64,000 nucleotides of DNA from NCBI GenBank assembly GCA_947034885.2, contig OX344749.2, positions 7,951,501 to 8,015,500 of the forward strand. The letters run 5' to 3'. Shown piece after piece: positions 48,991-61,365 of the stretch (its first letter is position 1; each line of letters opens with the position of its first letter). This stretch comes from Thuidium tamariscinum. Its lineage: Eukaryota; Streptophyta; Bryopsida; Hypnales; Thuidiaceae. The notes under the pieces are model-generated. The model ran no database searches. It was not told the DNA's origin and saw only the letters and a program-made list of their open reading frames with translations. The position numbers were made by a program, and so were the translations under genes.

Positions 48991-49220
48991 TTCATCATTA
49001 TTATACTAGAGAGAAAACCACTTCATGTGTATCTTCTAACAAATTCAAACTTCTGTATACGTTTTTGAAATTGTTGGGGATTTTTGAAAAAATAGTGAAA
49101 AAAGTTCATATCAAATACAAAACACAATAATATATCTAAGAACTACACCATTTGCATACAAGATATTCCAAAATAACATAGTACTAACCAAAATTTCTAT
49201 GTCGAGTTGAATCAAAAAAT

Positions 49221-49490
49221 CCATAAACTATTGCAAGTTTCTTTTTGCATTTTCTATGAAGTACCAAAGCAATGATATGGAATATAATAGTAGTACTCCA
49301 AATTTCAACATTCATTAATGCATTTGATAGAGAATATTGAATTAGCACATTTAACATAACCATAATTTCATTTTCATCCAGTATACTGTATAGTGATTTC
49401 ATATTTTCATTCAATTTTTTTAATTTGAAATTTTGGGCAATTTCATCCAAATTTATACTGTTTATTTTGTAGGGACTAATTGTGAAGTCC
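49221..49490 (+). mobile_element. hAT-type MITE relative, diverged
   Basis: Shares ctccaaatttcaacattcat, the gataga/gaatattga block, catttaacata and gtgatttcat with the MITEs at 8503 and 21208. Termini eroded. Confidence 0.45.
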
Positions 49491-49589
49491 ATTTTCCTTG
49501 TAAAATGGGTTACACAATCTTGAACCCCTATATGCCAAATATATCATAATCTAGTTCTTGAAAAACTTTGAAGTTAAATAAAACATAGT

Positions 49590-50165
49590 GAAATTCATAT
49601 TTTTAATGGTTTTTATTTTTGAAAACAATGAATGTCAATCTGGTTCTAGCATCAGAAATTTGATTTTGAAAATGGTACATTCTATTTTTTTATTCAAGAC
49701 TTTGTACACATTTCTCCATTGCAATCTCAACACTCCCTAGTGGTAGGGGCTTTTGGAAATGAGTCTCAAGTACACAAGAGCTTAGAAAAAATAATGCATT
49801 GGACATTCATTTAAGAAAATTATAATAGACATTTTGAGAAGCTATAAATTGATTGGAGTTTTTCATAATAGGTTCTTTGATCTAAATTTCTTTTGGTGAC
49901 TAACTTGTTATGAGTAAACATGAGAGAAGAAGATTGAAAGTCTTCAATTGACTTAAGTAGTTTCAACACCCTTATGATCAAATATTACAGTATTTGAACT
50001 ATATAAGTAATATAGTTGTTTTTATTTATTTTTAAGTGATCTCTAACATATCTAGTTTTGATTTTATATGTTTCTTTTTTCTTAAAAATTGATTAAGCTT
50101 ATCAAAATGTTGGTTTTTTTGTTTAATTTAGAAAAAAATTTAGAAGACAATCAAGAAAGACCTTG
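49590..50165 (+). repeat. Diverged direct repeat, copy 2
   Basis: Counterpart of 48330-48990 (ttattcaagactttgtacac, aaatgagtctcaagtacac, ttatcaaaatgttgg). It abuts the Harbinger transposon, whose left border probably lies between 50165 and 50244. Confidence 0.5.
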
Positions 50166-50243
50166 GGCATTTCAAAGATAACATCCTTCCAAGGAACCCA
50201 AGTAATTAAAAACGCTACATAATGTGAAATAGGATACAACTTT

Positions 50244-51617
50244 TTATTCATTCAAGCGCATTGCTTCTAAAAGGTACAAGTGCCTTGCAATTGCCATTTG
50301 CAATTGTTCACCATCATTCTGTGGTGGACTCTGCACTAACTGTTGTGCATATCCAAAATCATGGTGTCCCCATAAAACAATTGACTCATCTATCATATCT
50401 TTTCTATCAATGATGATGTTATGGAGTAAACAACATGCTACTATCAAACTTGGAATCTTTTTGAGATTAGGATTTGTAATAGGATTTCTAAGAATCCTCC
50501 ACATTCCTTTCAAGATCCCAAAAGCACGTTCTATTACCATACGTGTAGATGAATGCTTGAAGTTGTATTCCTCATACAACACTGGAAGTTGAATTCCCGG
50601 CCAAGGCACCAATAAGTTTTTGTCTCCAACATAACCTGCATCACCTATGATGAGCTCACAAATATCAACGCCTTGAATTTCGATCGTGGATCCATTCAAT
50701 CGTCTTCCTGCAATTACTTCTTTGAAGTGATTTGACATCAACAAAATTCAAGAATCATGTACAGATCCAGGAACCCCAACAAAAACATCTATAAATCGAG
50801 CCTCGTGGTCTACAATTGCTTGCATTACTGTTGAGTAGTTATGATCACGATCATACCAATCACTTGATCTAGTATTTGCTGGTAAATCAAATCGGATGTG
50901 GGAGCAATCAAGAGCTCCACAACATTGAGGAATGCCATGTAGGTTTTCAAAACCAAGCTTAACCTCTGATAATCTTTCTCCTGTTGGCCAACTTAAATGC
51001 AAAGGTAAAGCTACCTTTATCAAAGCAGCGATGAATCGTTGACAGACTACAACACTAGTTGAATCAGCTATGCCAAAAAGTTCACCAACTGAAACATGAG
51101 TGTCTCCAGTGCCTAGTCTTCGTAAAGCAATAGCAACTTGTTTAGGAACATCCATCAATCTTCCAGTGATATTGATCAAACCTGGTGGTGGATTACTCTG
51201 CAATTCTTCATGAACCAGGCTACAAAGATAATGAAAAGTCGGCACTGATAAACGAAAAAATTGTCGAAATCGCTCTGGATCTTCATGCATCACTGAAGTT
51301 GAAAATTGATCCCACCAATGAATTGAACGTGGCTTGATGTAGTATAGACCACATTCTGATCCAAAGATTTGTTTTTTCCCATGTTTTTCAACAAAAACTT
51401 GTTGAAATAGTGCATTGCATTCTAGAACCGAATGCAGAAGTAAAAATTCCTCTCCTACCAATTTTTTCTGCTTCAAATGCCTCATGCTTGATACAGTTGG
51501 GGCATTTCTTTTACTCCTTTCAAACATCCCTTGGCTAGCTAGTTGTACCATTGTCCCCACTGATGCATTTGCAACCCCTACTACTGCAAGTGCGGCTCCA
51601 ACTTCTGATTCATCCAT
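50244..51617 (-). pseudogene. PIF/Harbinger DDE transposase, one in-frame stop
   Basis: A single reading frame of 457 codons, broken only by TGA at 50750-50748 (codon 290). It encodes the nuclease that cuts and inserts the element at short TWA-type targets. Residues 155-200 (VPKQVAIALRRLGTGDTHVSVGELFGIADST) are the helix-turn-helix part. The DDE catalytic residues are D237 in GALDCSHI, D326 in GDAGYVG and E363 in RMVIERAFGILK. The stop follows VHDS, where relatives carry Arg; CGA to TGA is a CpG transition. Everything else, including the C-terminus, is intact. Alternatives: two separate short products, or stop readthrough. It lies downstream of its Myb partner on the same strand, the usual arrangement of autonomous Harbinger elements. 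Confidence 0.88.
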
Positions 51618-52010
51618 ATTTCACAAGCTTCACATAAACAAATACAAAAGTAGATTAGTCCTATATTCAAATTATGCATTTGTGTATAAGAAAAAAATTC
51701 ACAATAAAATAGCATATGTGATGAAACAAATCTTGAATTGCATATGAAAGTGAATTCCAGCCTCCAATAGAAAAATAAATATAAATATAAATAATGAATG
51801 GTTGATGAAAAATACGAAGAAGTACACACATTGAGTTCAAATAACACTTAAAAAAAATGAAATGCATTAAAATCAAACATGAAACAAGCTAGTATATTAA
51901 AATATGTAGAAGATTAAACAAATAGGTACTAAATACATTTATGAAGTTTGTGAAAAAGATGTAATTGAAGATTGTAGATTGCGAAGTTACTAATGAGGTG
52001 GTGATTTAAT

Positions 52011-53011
52011 CTACCGCCTATTAGAAAGTGCATTGCCAATTGTTTTCATGGCATCACTTAAGCTCAATAAGGCATCCACATAAGCTTTGCCAGTGTTACT
52101 AGCACTCTCCATTCGCTCACGTTCAAGCCTCATTAAATCAGAGTGGCGAGTTTCTTCTGATTGCAGTTTCTGCTTGTCCAATTCTATAATTTCTTTATGA
52201 CGCACATCCTCACGACTGTGCCCTGAACTTATGGCTTCTACGAACTCAAGTCTAGTTTTGTCCATTGATGCCAGTGCACCATCTGCAGCCTTCATAGATA
52301 AACGCCGTTTTTTTGTAGATAGATTCATGGATGACTCGCCATTTTCTGCATCAAAGAAGAAGTAGAATTTTTTAAAAACTCAAAAATAATGCATGCAAAA
52401 TTGATCAAAACATAATTATAAATTATGTTAAATGTCATCTCTATAAACTTACCAGTAGATGGAGACATTGTACTAGTATCAAGTGGAAGGTTCCCTGGAT
52501 CCACAGCATTTGAGATACTTGGATACCATTCCAATAAGGCACAGTATACAACCTCATCCAAGGGAGTTCGTGGAAACCTCCTCACATGATTCTTCTTCTC
52601 CGTGGGACTCATTGCAAAATAACTTGGCTGACCAGATGGAATTTTTTTCTCATAGTCATAAACTTTTTTGAAGTCTGGGGACAACTGCTCCCATTTGTCT
52701 TGGATTTGTTGTTCATTGCGATGAACACCTTTTTCCCATAAATCATCAGCCATGGCCTTCCATCTTTTTGGTGCAGTGGTCATTTGAAGTCGTTGACTTT
52801 GAGTTGGCCCATACTTTGCAAAGTCCAATCTCTTTGCGTGACACAAGCATAGGGTGTGTGCTAAAGACCATCTCCCAACTACATACACTCTACCATCCAC
52901 TCCTCCTTGAGGCTCTCCTAGAACCACATTAATGTCATCTTGTACCTCATCCTCGAGATGTATAGACTCAGGGTTCCAATTGAGGTCAATAGGAGTTCTT
53001 TGAGACTCCAT
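52011..53011 (-). CDS. Harbinger Myb/SANT-like (trihelix) partner protein
   Basis: Exons 53011-52453 and 52345-52011 join in phase over a 107-bp intron (G|GTAAGT donor, gatgcag acceptor) to 297 residues. Residues ~46-130 (WSLAHTLCLCHAKRLD ... RWKAMADDLWEKGVHRNEQQIQDKWEQL ... VYDYEKKI) form a Myb/SANT trihelix-type DNA-binding domain. The second exon adds a basic patch (KKRR) and a long charged helix (DKTRLEFVEAIS ... RLERERMES) likely to be a coiled coil. In characterised Harbinger systems this second protein brings the transposase into the nucleus and to the element ends. Unlike its neighbour it has no stop or frameshift. A host-domesticated role is possible but nothing here argues for it. 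Confidence 0.85.
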
Positions 53012-54820
53012 TTTCTACAGAAAAAATGATAAATGTATGTCGATTATGAGAAACAATGAATGTTTTATCAAATTACTAAATTATAATAATTTGTTTAGGA
53101 AAGTTCATTAAAAACCCTGAAAGCCTAAGGCTTTTTTTGAGCTTCATAAAATTTGCTCAAAATAAAACAATAACAATACATTTTGATGAATATGATTTAA
53201 TACTTTGAATTGTGACCATCTAAATTCAACTCATTCTATATTACAACTTAAGATAACAATTTCAAAAACTGCTCAAGCTTTAAAAGGGTCAATTTCTTTA
53301 AATGTTGGATACTAATAGTACATGTTGTTTCATACCCTTAATAGTGCTCAAATAGTGTACATTTTAGGACGTGAACAATTTTAGAGCCCTTTGCCATATC
53401 AACTTCAAAATTTTACAACTAATTATACAAAGTTTAGTAAAATATGAAACGATTTGGGTTAGATGCCAATTCCAATGGTCTTTGAAGGGAAATTTAATGG
53501 AATTTTTTTCAAGGTGTTCCATCTCCCTAAAAAAATTTCAACCATTACGCCCTTACATGATTTATTTACGAACCAGTTCTCTCAATTCTCCCAGTGAAAA
53601 CTCCCTCACAGTCTCGCACTTACACAGATTACTACTCAATTCTTCTAGTTAAATTCATCAAACAACATAACACTTTTACACAAAAACAGTTTCTACGTTT
53701 TCAGAAGTGTCAAATTGAACGTGTTGGTGAGTTCATAACAAGAACAAAGCGACGAAGATTCTAATTAATTTGTCCTCACAAAAAAATCAAATTATCAAAT
53801 CAATTGAAGCAGAAACCGCCCAAAGTTAAACACCTCATTTATGTAAGTGGAGCTGCTCTTAAAAGAGATGAGGTACCAATTTTTTTAAATTCTAATGAAC
53901 AGAAGAAACCGCAAACCAAACAGCAAAAGTCACATATATTGATTCAAGTTTTTTATCATTGTGACTGAAGTACTATATGTGCACACAATTTTTATTTTAT
54001 TTTGTAAAAACAAACGGACCGTATTCTATTGTTAAGTAATACAATTGCTGAAAACCGAACTAAAGTCAGAACACATCGAACCACAGTTACAATACATCGA
54101 ACTAAAGAAGAAGAAGGTTCTGGAATTAATAAGAATATAAAGAAGTACCTCCCAATAACCGAATGACACTTCTTGTGCAAATTCCCAACCTCCAGAAATT
54201 ATAATCTTGCACCCACGCAGTATAAAGTGAACGCTCCAGCTCCCAAGCTCTCACACAGCGTATCCCTGCACTCCTACTCGAAAGCTCCGCACATCGTACC
54301 TCCACAGCTCCCAAGGGTGGAAGCCAAAAAGACGTAACAAATCTTCATTAGCTCCTTTAAACACTTCGTATTAACCGTGTCATGCAAGTTAAGATATTTT
54401 ACACAACCGGCTAGCACAAGTTGGATACTATTAACAACTCTTGGCAACCAATGAAACCATTTGACCGATATCGGTGGAGCTTCAGAATATTCTCAAGCGG
54501 CGCCCGATATGACCCATGCATCGGTTGAGAAGCCCCCACCGCTTGCCGAGCTTAGCGGCACTTGCATGGTAATCGGTCTGCAAAGTTTTTGGACTGTAGC
54601 GCCTAAACCGCCCACCGATCCTACATGTAAGCGCGCTCTGACTGGAGGTTCATACGACGTCGACTCAGCGGTAACAGAAGCAGGGATCCAAGTTTTGATC
54701 CAGAGAATATACTCTCGTCACCAGCACAGCTGCAGTAGTACTCCTGAATATCCCTGCGCACTTTTTCTTGCTTGTTTAGTTAACCCTTGAAGGACGGACT
54801 GGTGGCTGTGGAAATCAGAA
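53012..54820. other. Upstream part of the Harbinger element and flanking DNA
   Basis: The element's promoter and outer border should lie here. I could not pair convincing terminal inverted repeats with the left side near 50165-50244. From 54440 to 54800 composition is gene-like and a 109-codon forward frame exists (54461-54790, non-ATG start), with no family resemblance. Confidence 0.35.
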
Positions 54821-54985
54821 TTTTTTTTTGACACAAGCGTGTTGAGGAAACACACTGCGAGGGGTCCGTCAGGAGGAGAGGCTGATTTTACGCTAGGTAG
54901 AGATCCTGCTGCCACCAGGAATCGAACCCGCAACCACGGCATTTGCTTTGGGTACCTCACGACCATCATCCGGTAGTTTAGGGTC
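54821..54985 (-). mobile_element. tRNA-derived SINE-like retroelement
   Basis: Read on the minus strand it begins accctaaactaccggatgat, has an A-box-like tggtcgtgaggtacc, then about 30 bases on a canonical B box ggttcgattcc, a ~90-bp unrelated body, and ends in a poly(A) of nine (54821-54829). That order (Pol III promoter, body, A-tail) is the SINE layout. The head does not fold as a functional tRNA (T-stem mismatch, no acceptor pairing). A clear target duplication was not found. Confidence 0.65.
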
Positions 54986-55039
54986 ATTGTGGACCATCAG
55001 CATGCATTTTGATATCGTGTGACACCAATCTACTTTGAA

Positions 55040-55370
55040 TAAGGGAGGAGGTCCATAAACCGACCATCTAAGGGCCGGAACAAAATTTTGGGCAGGTCAA
55101 ACATTTTGAAATATTTTTCAGTGAATTTTTCTTGAAAGACAGCTTGAATAGGCATCGAACCCAAATCATTTCATATTTTTTGGAGCTCTGTAGAATTAGT
55201 TATGAATTTCTGAAGTCAATATGGCACAGGGCTCCAAAACCACCCACCTCCTCAAATGTTCACTAGTTGTACATTATTGTAAAGATCAAAAAGTATCATG
55301 TACCAGAAATATACATTTCAGAAGGTGAGCGGTTTTGGAGCCTAAGCGGTTTTCGAGCCTCCTCCCTTAA
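55040..55370. mobile_element. MITE, AAGGGAGGAGG family, complete copy
   Basis: Ends taagggaggaggtccataaa and, complemented, taagggaggaggctcgaaaa. The interior (atcatttcatattttttgga, gaattagttatgaatttctg) matches 37790-38085 and 47538-47800. About 330 bp, non-coding. Confidence 0.72.
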
Positions 55371-56769
55371 GCCAAATATATTCATTGGAAGTCAAAGTAC
55401 TGTAGAAGATCTTCCCTTTCCACCTCTACTACCAAGGATGAAAAGTTGTAATTCTGTCCTACAAGGAAAGATTCTTTGTCATTCAAAAGATGCCAAACAT
55501 TTGTGATGACATTCTAAGGGTTAACATTGATTTGATTTCACTGAGCATTTCGAGTAGAATTCTACGACAAGCCTCATGCGGATACTATAAGTTAAGTTAG
55601 CCCATAGAGTTCATCATAAAGTTAAGTTAGCCAATAGAGTTAATCATAAATTGTGTGCAATGGGGTCCAAAAGCTGGAGTTTGGGAAAAACACATGATGA
55701 AACTCCTTGGAGCACCAAAATCGAGGTCCAAAGGAGTTTGGTGCCTCTTTTCTTTTCTACTATTCTTAATAAAACCTCCCTCTCACATCCCTATGTCAAA
55801 TTGGGGTTTCCTTTATGATTAACTCTAATTTGTACATGTTTTTGACTGAAAAAAAGTCTCGAGTAGTCGACGTTGATTACCATTGCGGGGTGTGATTGGG
55901 GTAATGGAGAGCTTTCTCGATCACAAGCTAATAAAATAAATATGCCTATTACCATCCTAATTTGCAATCTAACTATGTTGGGGTCCATTCCAAGAGGGAC
56001 AAATATTTTCTAGAGGTGTGCGTGTGTTTTTATAAATCAAACCCAAATGGGATTATAATTTTCCAATCAAAATTGTAAGTTTTGTAAATATCTGAAGTGG
56101 CCAGCTGTGAAATTACAAAACCACATAAACATCCTATAACCACTTAATCAAAGTATTAGATATTCTCTTTCAAAGGAATGACACATTACCGCAACTTGTT
56201 GTAAAATCCTTGAATTTATCATAGAAAACCTTGATTTTATGATAGAAGGAATGAATTGGGGAGGAAAGTAAGGTGAAAATGGGCTAGTCTAATTGGTGGA
56301 ATTGTGTAGCAAACAAAAATGTGTTGGTCTACCTTAACTTAGCTCATGTAAGCTTAAGTTAAGCTTATATGTCATGTTAGGCCTATAATTAGTCAATCAA
56401 ACAATTTATAAAAATCAAGTGTGTCTCTTGTTTGGGTTTGTCTCTCTTCAAAGATACAAAATAATAGATTCAATAGAGTTCATTGTAAGGGAAACCCTAA
56501 TTTGAGAAGGTATACTTGAGAATAGTAGAAAAGAAACACAACACCAAACTACTTTGGACCTCAATTTTGGTGCTCCAAGGTGAGTTTCATCTTAAATTTT
56601 TCCCAAACTCTAACTCTTGGTCCCCAATTGTACACCCTTTTCCGATTAATTCTAACATACCCGAAAGGCTCTACCTTAACTTACTATTGTGCAATCTTGT
56701 CAATTGTACAATGACAACCGGTTTAGGGTCATTTTTGCCATCCCAGCAAGACAGGATTGCATCTGGTAC
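55371..56769. other. Intergenic stretch, no gene seen
   Basis: Imperfect inverted text links 55650-55760 (ggtccaaaagctggagtttgg, ccttggagcaccaaaat) with 56550-56640 (tttggtgctccaagg, aaactctaactcttggtccc), and gttaagttagccca-type words occur on both sides. This suggests one more TIR element of about 1 kb, but borders are unclear. Confidence 0.4.
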
Positions 56770-58242
56770 CAGGGTTGCTATTTTGTGAGCCTGTGAGCCT
56801 ATGAGCCTACGAGCCTATACAATTTTTTGAAGATTCCATTTAAACTTTTGGCCAAATTTGATTAACTTTGGTAAATTTTAGTGCCTGTTACCGTGGAACT
56901 ATTATCGTGGACCTATTACTGTGGTTCCTTGAATAACTTTGTTTTATCTTTTATTGTACTTTGCTAGATTTTATGAAGAAAAAAAATTAGTGACTAATTA
57001 TAATTTTTTTGAAATCAAATGAGGTTATTTCACAAATCTAGATTTTTGTGAACACTCTCCTTAGTCCTGCTTCTTGATACCCCTTAGCACCCAGGGGAGT
57101 CCCATAGCTCTGATTAAAAAAAATTATTTTTTCTCCCGCAATTGTGTGACTCCCCTCAGCGCCGAGGAGAGTCACTCGGCCCAACCAAAAAAAAAAAAAA
57201 AATTTTTTTTTTTTTTTTTTTGCAATAATAATTTTATTGGAGCTGTGGGGCTCCTCTCGGCGCCGAGGGGTACTAGGAAGCAAGACCCAAGAAAGTGTTC
57301 ACAAAAATTTAGCAAAGCTTGACAAATATTGTTTCAAGATGATAAATAAACAACCATTGGATCAAGAAAGAAGAAATGAATCCCTTCATTGGATGAACAA
57401 GAGGATAATGAATCAATTAATCAATAGTCTTGTGTAACAAAGTTCATTCTTTACAAAAGTAATCCCTATCAATCAAATTTTTTTTTAAAAATCTTAACAA
57501 GTTTCATTATTGATATATTAAGACAAAACTGTAGGTGCCTACATTGGCCTTTGAGAAGACCTACTCTACTATAACATATTCATGAACAAAATGAAATTTG
57601 GTGCAACTAAGTTCTTTCCATATATAATGAAATCATACAAACAAATTTTTTTCTAAAATTTAAATAAGTTCATTGACTTGAAAATGAAGAGGGAATAATT
57701 GATGCCCTTCTCTTGGCCTTGAGAAGACTTATAATGCTACAAGATATGATCAACCAAAATAAAATTTAGTGTAGCAAAGATTTTTATCAATAAATTTTCT
57801 TTCTAAAATCTAAACAACTGTAATAATAATACATCAATAAAAATCATTAGTACTTTTCCCTAGGCCTCAAAAAGATCTACATTATTATAGGATAATGATC
57901 AACCAATACTCTATATTAACTTAATTCCATCTTTATTTATTTTTCATATCAATAGAGTTCTTCATTTTTGTAATGTATACTTTTAAGTAAGATTGAAAAT
58001 TAGAATCTTCATCCAATTTCAACATAACCACGGTAATAGGTCCACAATAATAGGTCTATAAAAATAGGTACTAAAATTTATTAGAAATAAAAAATTTTGA
58101 TTGAAATTTTAAGATGGAATCAATTTTAATGAATAAAATTAAGTTCTATAATGCTTCTTCAAATTTTTAAGCTCTGTACTTACAGAATCCCTGCTCTACG
58201 TTCACAAGCTCACGCTCACAAGCTCACAGAATAGCACCGCTG
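56770..58242. mobile_element. hAT-like TIR element, ~1.47 kb
   Basis: CAGGGTTGCTATTTTGTGAG at the left and the complement of CAGCGGTGCTATTCTGTGAG at the right. Both ends then carry tandem gagcctatgagcctac or gctcacgctcacaagctc units. A second inverted pair (gtggacctattactgtgg, 56905-56930; complement near 58028-58050) lies further in. CAGNG ends suggest hAT; no clean 8-bp duplication. It hosts the nested foldback at 57044-57306. Confidence 0.6.
57044..57306. mobile_element. Nested foldback MITE with A-tract/T-tract core
   Basis: ttttgtgaacactctcctta and its imperfect complement at the right border start ~70-bp arms that share gatacccctnagcnccnagg and gggnctc blocks. The core is an uninterrupted A run directly followed by a T run (57184-57220). 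A near-perfect palindrome (gtgactcccctcagcgcc and complement) lies at about 57147-57176. Non-coding. Confidence 0.65.
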
Positions 58243-58420
58243 CATGTGGAACTACCCAAGTAATACAAGAAAAGATAACCAAATATCACCCACATAACAC
58301 AGGTCGGGGTGAACTGGCCCCTAGCTCAGTCATTCCAAGTCACTCCAAGGCTGCAAATTAAAAAAAAAAAAAAAAGTTCCCTATTTTAAGCTTGAATAAT
58401 TTACCTTGAACATAACATTT

Positions 58421-58740
58421 AGTAGTAGAAGAGCAGATTGCCTTTTGCTCTCTCGGAAGTAAATTGAAGAATTCCATCCCTGACAAGTTTGATTTGAAAT
58501 TTCAGTTTCATTGAAGCCCTGACAGCAGGCTGAATATTAGTTCACTAAACTGAATTAACTTGCCTCAGAGACAATTAACATCCAATTAGGCATGCCCAAC
58601 TGCATTTCAGAACCTACATACCCTGACAAGCTTGCCCACACAAATGAGAATGCAAATCAGTAGTTACTGATTGTGACGAAATGATGTGGAATATTCCACA
58701 TCATTCTGTCGAGAATGAGGCAATCTGCTCTCCTGCTACT
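58421..58740. mobile_element. 320-bp MITE with AGTAG-nAG-nAGAGCAGATTGCC ends
   Basis: agtagtagaagagcagattg at the left pairs with the complement of agtagcaggagagcagattg at the right. Near the right end sits a 24-bp perfect palindrome (58681-58704) centred on ggaatattcc. Non-coding. Confidence 0.68.
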
Positions 58741-59009
58741 GAATGTTATGCATGCCTCTCCTTCCAAATTTGGGACCTCTAATTTCAAATATGAATTTAG
58801 AATTTGAAAACTTTATTGTGCTTGGAAAATAAAAAATTTCAGCATTTTCCAAAGTGGCTGAGTAAGGGGTCAATTCACCCCAACCCACATATATATGAAT
58901 ATGAGTGATAACCAAATTCCACCCAAGTTTCACCCAAGTAATACAAGATATCACAAAGTATCAACCACGTAATTCTATTAGGCTACTCTCAAAGTGAAAG
59001 AAAATCCAA

Positions 59010-59932
59010 TTAACCCCTAAAGGACCAGCCTGCAAAAATTGGCAACATAGCAATTTTGGGCAAGTATGTGTGAGTGGAGATTTCCATATTTTAGGCATAG
59101 ATTTTAATAGAAGGTGGGGATGAGGAATATCTTTCATATGTACAAAAAATCAAGACATTTGGAAATACGAGCCAAAAGATATGGCCTAATATTTCTTTTC
59201 TTTTCATAACTGTACAGTTTGGGTAGATTGAAAAAAATCACTTTTTCCAAAAACAAAAATTTGAAATTGGTTTTCTTCATTTATGTATGCATAGAAAGCT
59301 TTGAATCATTCCATGTTGATCAATGAATCAAAAGTAATGAGGGTTTTATGTTTGCAAGCAATTATGGATACTCTATTCTAAAAGAAACTTTGAAGTCCTC
59401 TATTTTATTCAATTTTCAATATTTAAAAAAATAATAGGATGTAGATTTTTTATTACAACATTCCAACCATTGGAATTGGCATTTTTCAATTCCACAATTA
59501 AATTGTTAACAATTTTGTATTTTGAATCATTTGCTACTTCTTTTTACTTACTATTTTTTTCCTACTATATGTTGTACAATTCTAAACAATTTGAAATTTT
59601 TTAGTCAAGTACCCCACTCATCTTCAACAATGAATCCAAAGAGGCACAATTTCTTTGGACAATTTTTCATATGATTGTCACCATCTGAAATGTAGCTGCC
59701 CTGTTTTTCGAAGGGTGAAAAAAATGATTTCTGAGCATTCAAACACTAATATCTTCCAATTCACTCAGTGAAATACTCTGAAACTTTTTGCACATATTTT
59801 CAAACTAATTTACTACAAGATCCTATGGTTACAAATTTCAAAAAATGTTTAAAAAAAAATTGGTATTGATACTAGAAATGGCAGTTTTTGACCATTTTTG
59901 GAGTAAACATAGTTAAGAACTTAAGGAATTTA
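59010..59932. mobile_element. TTAA-flanked element, CCCCTAAAGGACC family
   Basis: TTAACCCCTAAAGGACC at the left; the right end (acttaaggaattta) is an eroded form of the family end acttaaggggttaa seen in reverse at 38674. 923 bp; internal blocks are collinear with 19638-20569 and reverse to 38674-39576. Non-coding. Confidence 0.7.
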
Positions 59933-61204
59933 GGAAAAAAAAGCAAGTGTATAAGGTAGAAGTTAGAGGAACCAATTGTCAACAATACCTAGTATCCAAC
60001 CTATAGGAGTGTAGTAATTTCAATTAAGATTAAAAGAGATTTCCAATTGAAACTTGGTTTGTGTTTTTTTGGTCTTTTTCAAGGTAGGGACTAATAAGGT
60101 TATAGCACATGTTGTGTAGTAGTGAGCAAGAAAGTAGGAAGATGTGAGTGGAAAAATAATTATGGAATTATTTGAATTGGAAGACTCTAGACATTGGCTA
60201 TGTATAAACTATATGCTTTTGCTCTTGAAATTCACAATCATTTCAATTTAGCAAACAAAATTCTTAAACTTGGAAAAATTTCCACCTCCATACTGTTCAC
60301 AATCTGCTCCAAAATTGCCTAAATGAGTGGCTCCTAGTTATAACATTCAATAGCTCTCCCAAGGGCTGCTTTTGGGTGGATAAACAAAATTCATCCAGGG
60401 TTGTAATATAGTGAGTGGTAGTGAGTAGCCAAAGTTCTTCATATACATTCTATTTGCCATACCATGCCACACTCATTTACTAATCACTGCAATTTGAGTT
60501 GACTACGTTACACTTAACTTAAGTATAAGATAATAAATTTACTAACAAATCTTTTCAATAGTATGCTCATTGCAACTCCACATGATTAATTTATAGTTAG
60601 CTTAAGTACATGATAGCAACTTTATTGACACATCTTTTTAATAGCTTGCTCTTTGTAAATTCAATTGCGACCTACCTAATTTTGACAATTTTGACAAGTG
60701 TTGTTATAGCTAAATATATGGTGTGGAATATTCTTCACCATTCTATCCAACAAGAGGCAATATCCAATGTAGCTATTGAATGTTATGGTGCCTTTGCTGG
60801 CTTATAAGAGCTTAAAAAAATAGGAAAGAGTTGATGAAGCAAATCATGGCATGAGTAGATGTACAACATTAAATCCTATCATTGAAGGTGGGTTTAGTAG
60901 GATAAATTTGGGGTTCTCCAGGTAAAATTGAAAAAAAGCACCCTATTTTTGTGTTGTGTTTAGGGTATGTTCCAGACCACTCTTAGCTAACTGCAAATAT
61001 GAATTCATTGAACATTGTTAACCAAGTTTGGAGTTTGTTTTTGTTTTTGTTGTTAGTAAGAGCCCCTAGCACTGAACTTTCCTAATCCAAGTTAGAAATC
61101 TGCTAAAGAAATCTACTAGCAAGAGGAAATGCACTGTGGGATGGATGAGCTAAGCAAACCTACTCAAAACTTGACAACCCAACAAGTTTTTGTGTGCTCA
61201 ACCA
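59933..61204. other. Intergenic AT-rich stretch, no gene seen
   Basis: No coding sequence or clear repeat recognised, apart from ttaacttaagt/gcttaagtacatgatagcaa words repeated near 60510-60620. Confidence 0.45.
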
Positions 61205-61346
61205 CACCACAAAAAAACAAGAGATTGAATGACTCGTCCATAGAGTCATTGTAGACAACAATAGTTACAAAACTGTCATTTTGTAGTCATTGCTGTCCAC
61301 AATGACTTTATGGACGAGTCATTTATTCCCTTGTTTTTTTGTAGTG
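61205..61346. mobile_element. 142-bp CACTA-type MITE hairpin with 3-bp TSD
   Basis: Ends CACCACAAAAAAACAAG and the complement of CACTACAAAAAAACAAG. The arms continue for ~50 bases (gactcgtccataaagtcatt types) to form an almost complete hairpin. CCA is duplicated at 61202-61204 and 61347-61349. The CACTA end with a 3-bp duplication is as at 1162. Confidence 0.82.
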
Positions 61347-61365
61347 CCAATGATTTGTTTTGTAT

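Noticed and set aside
54914..54980. tRNA gene on the minus strand
   Set aside because: A good B box is present, but the T-stem is mismatched and no acceptor stem closes; the A-tail indicates a SINE.
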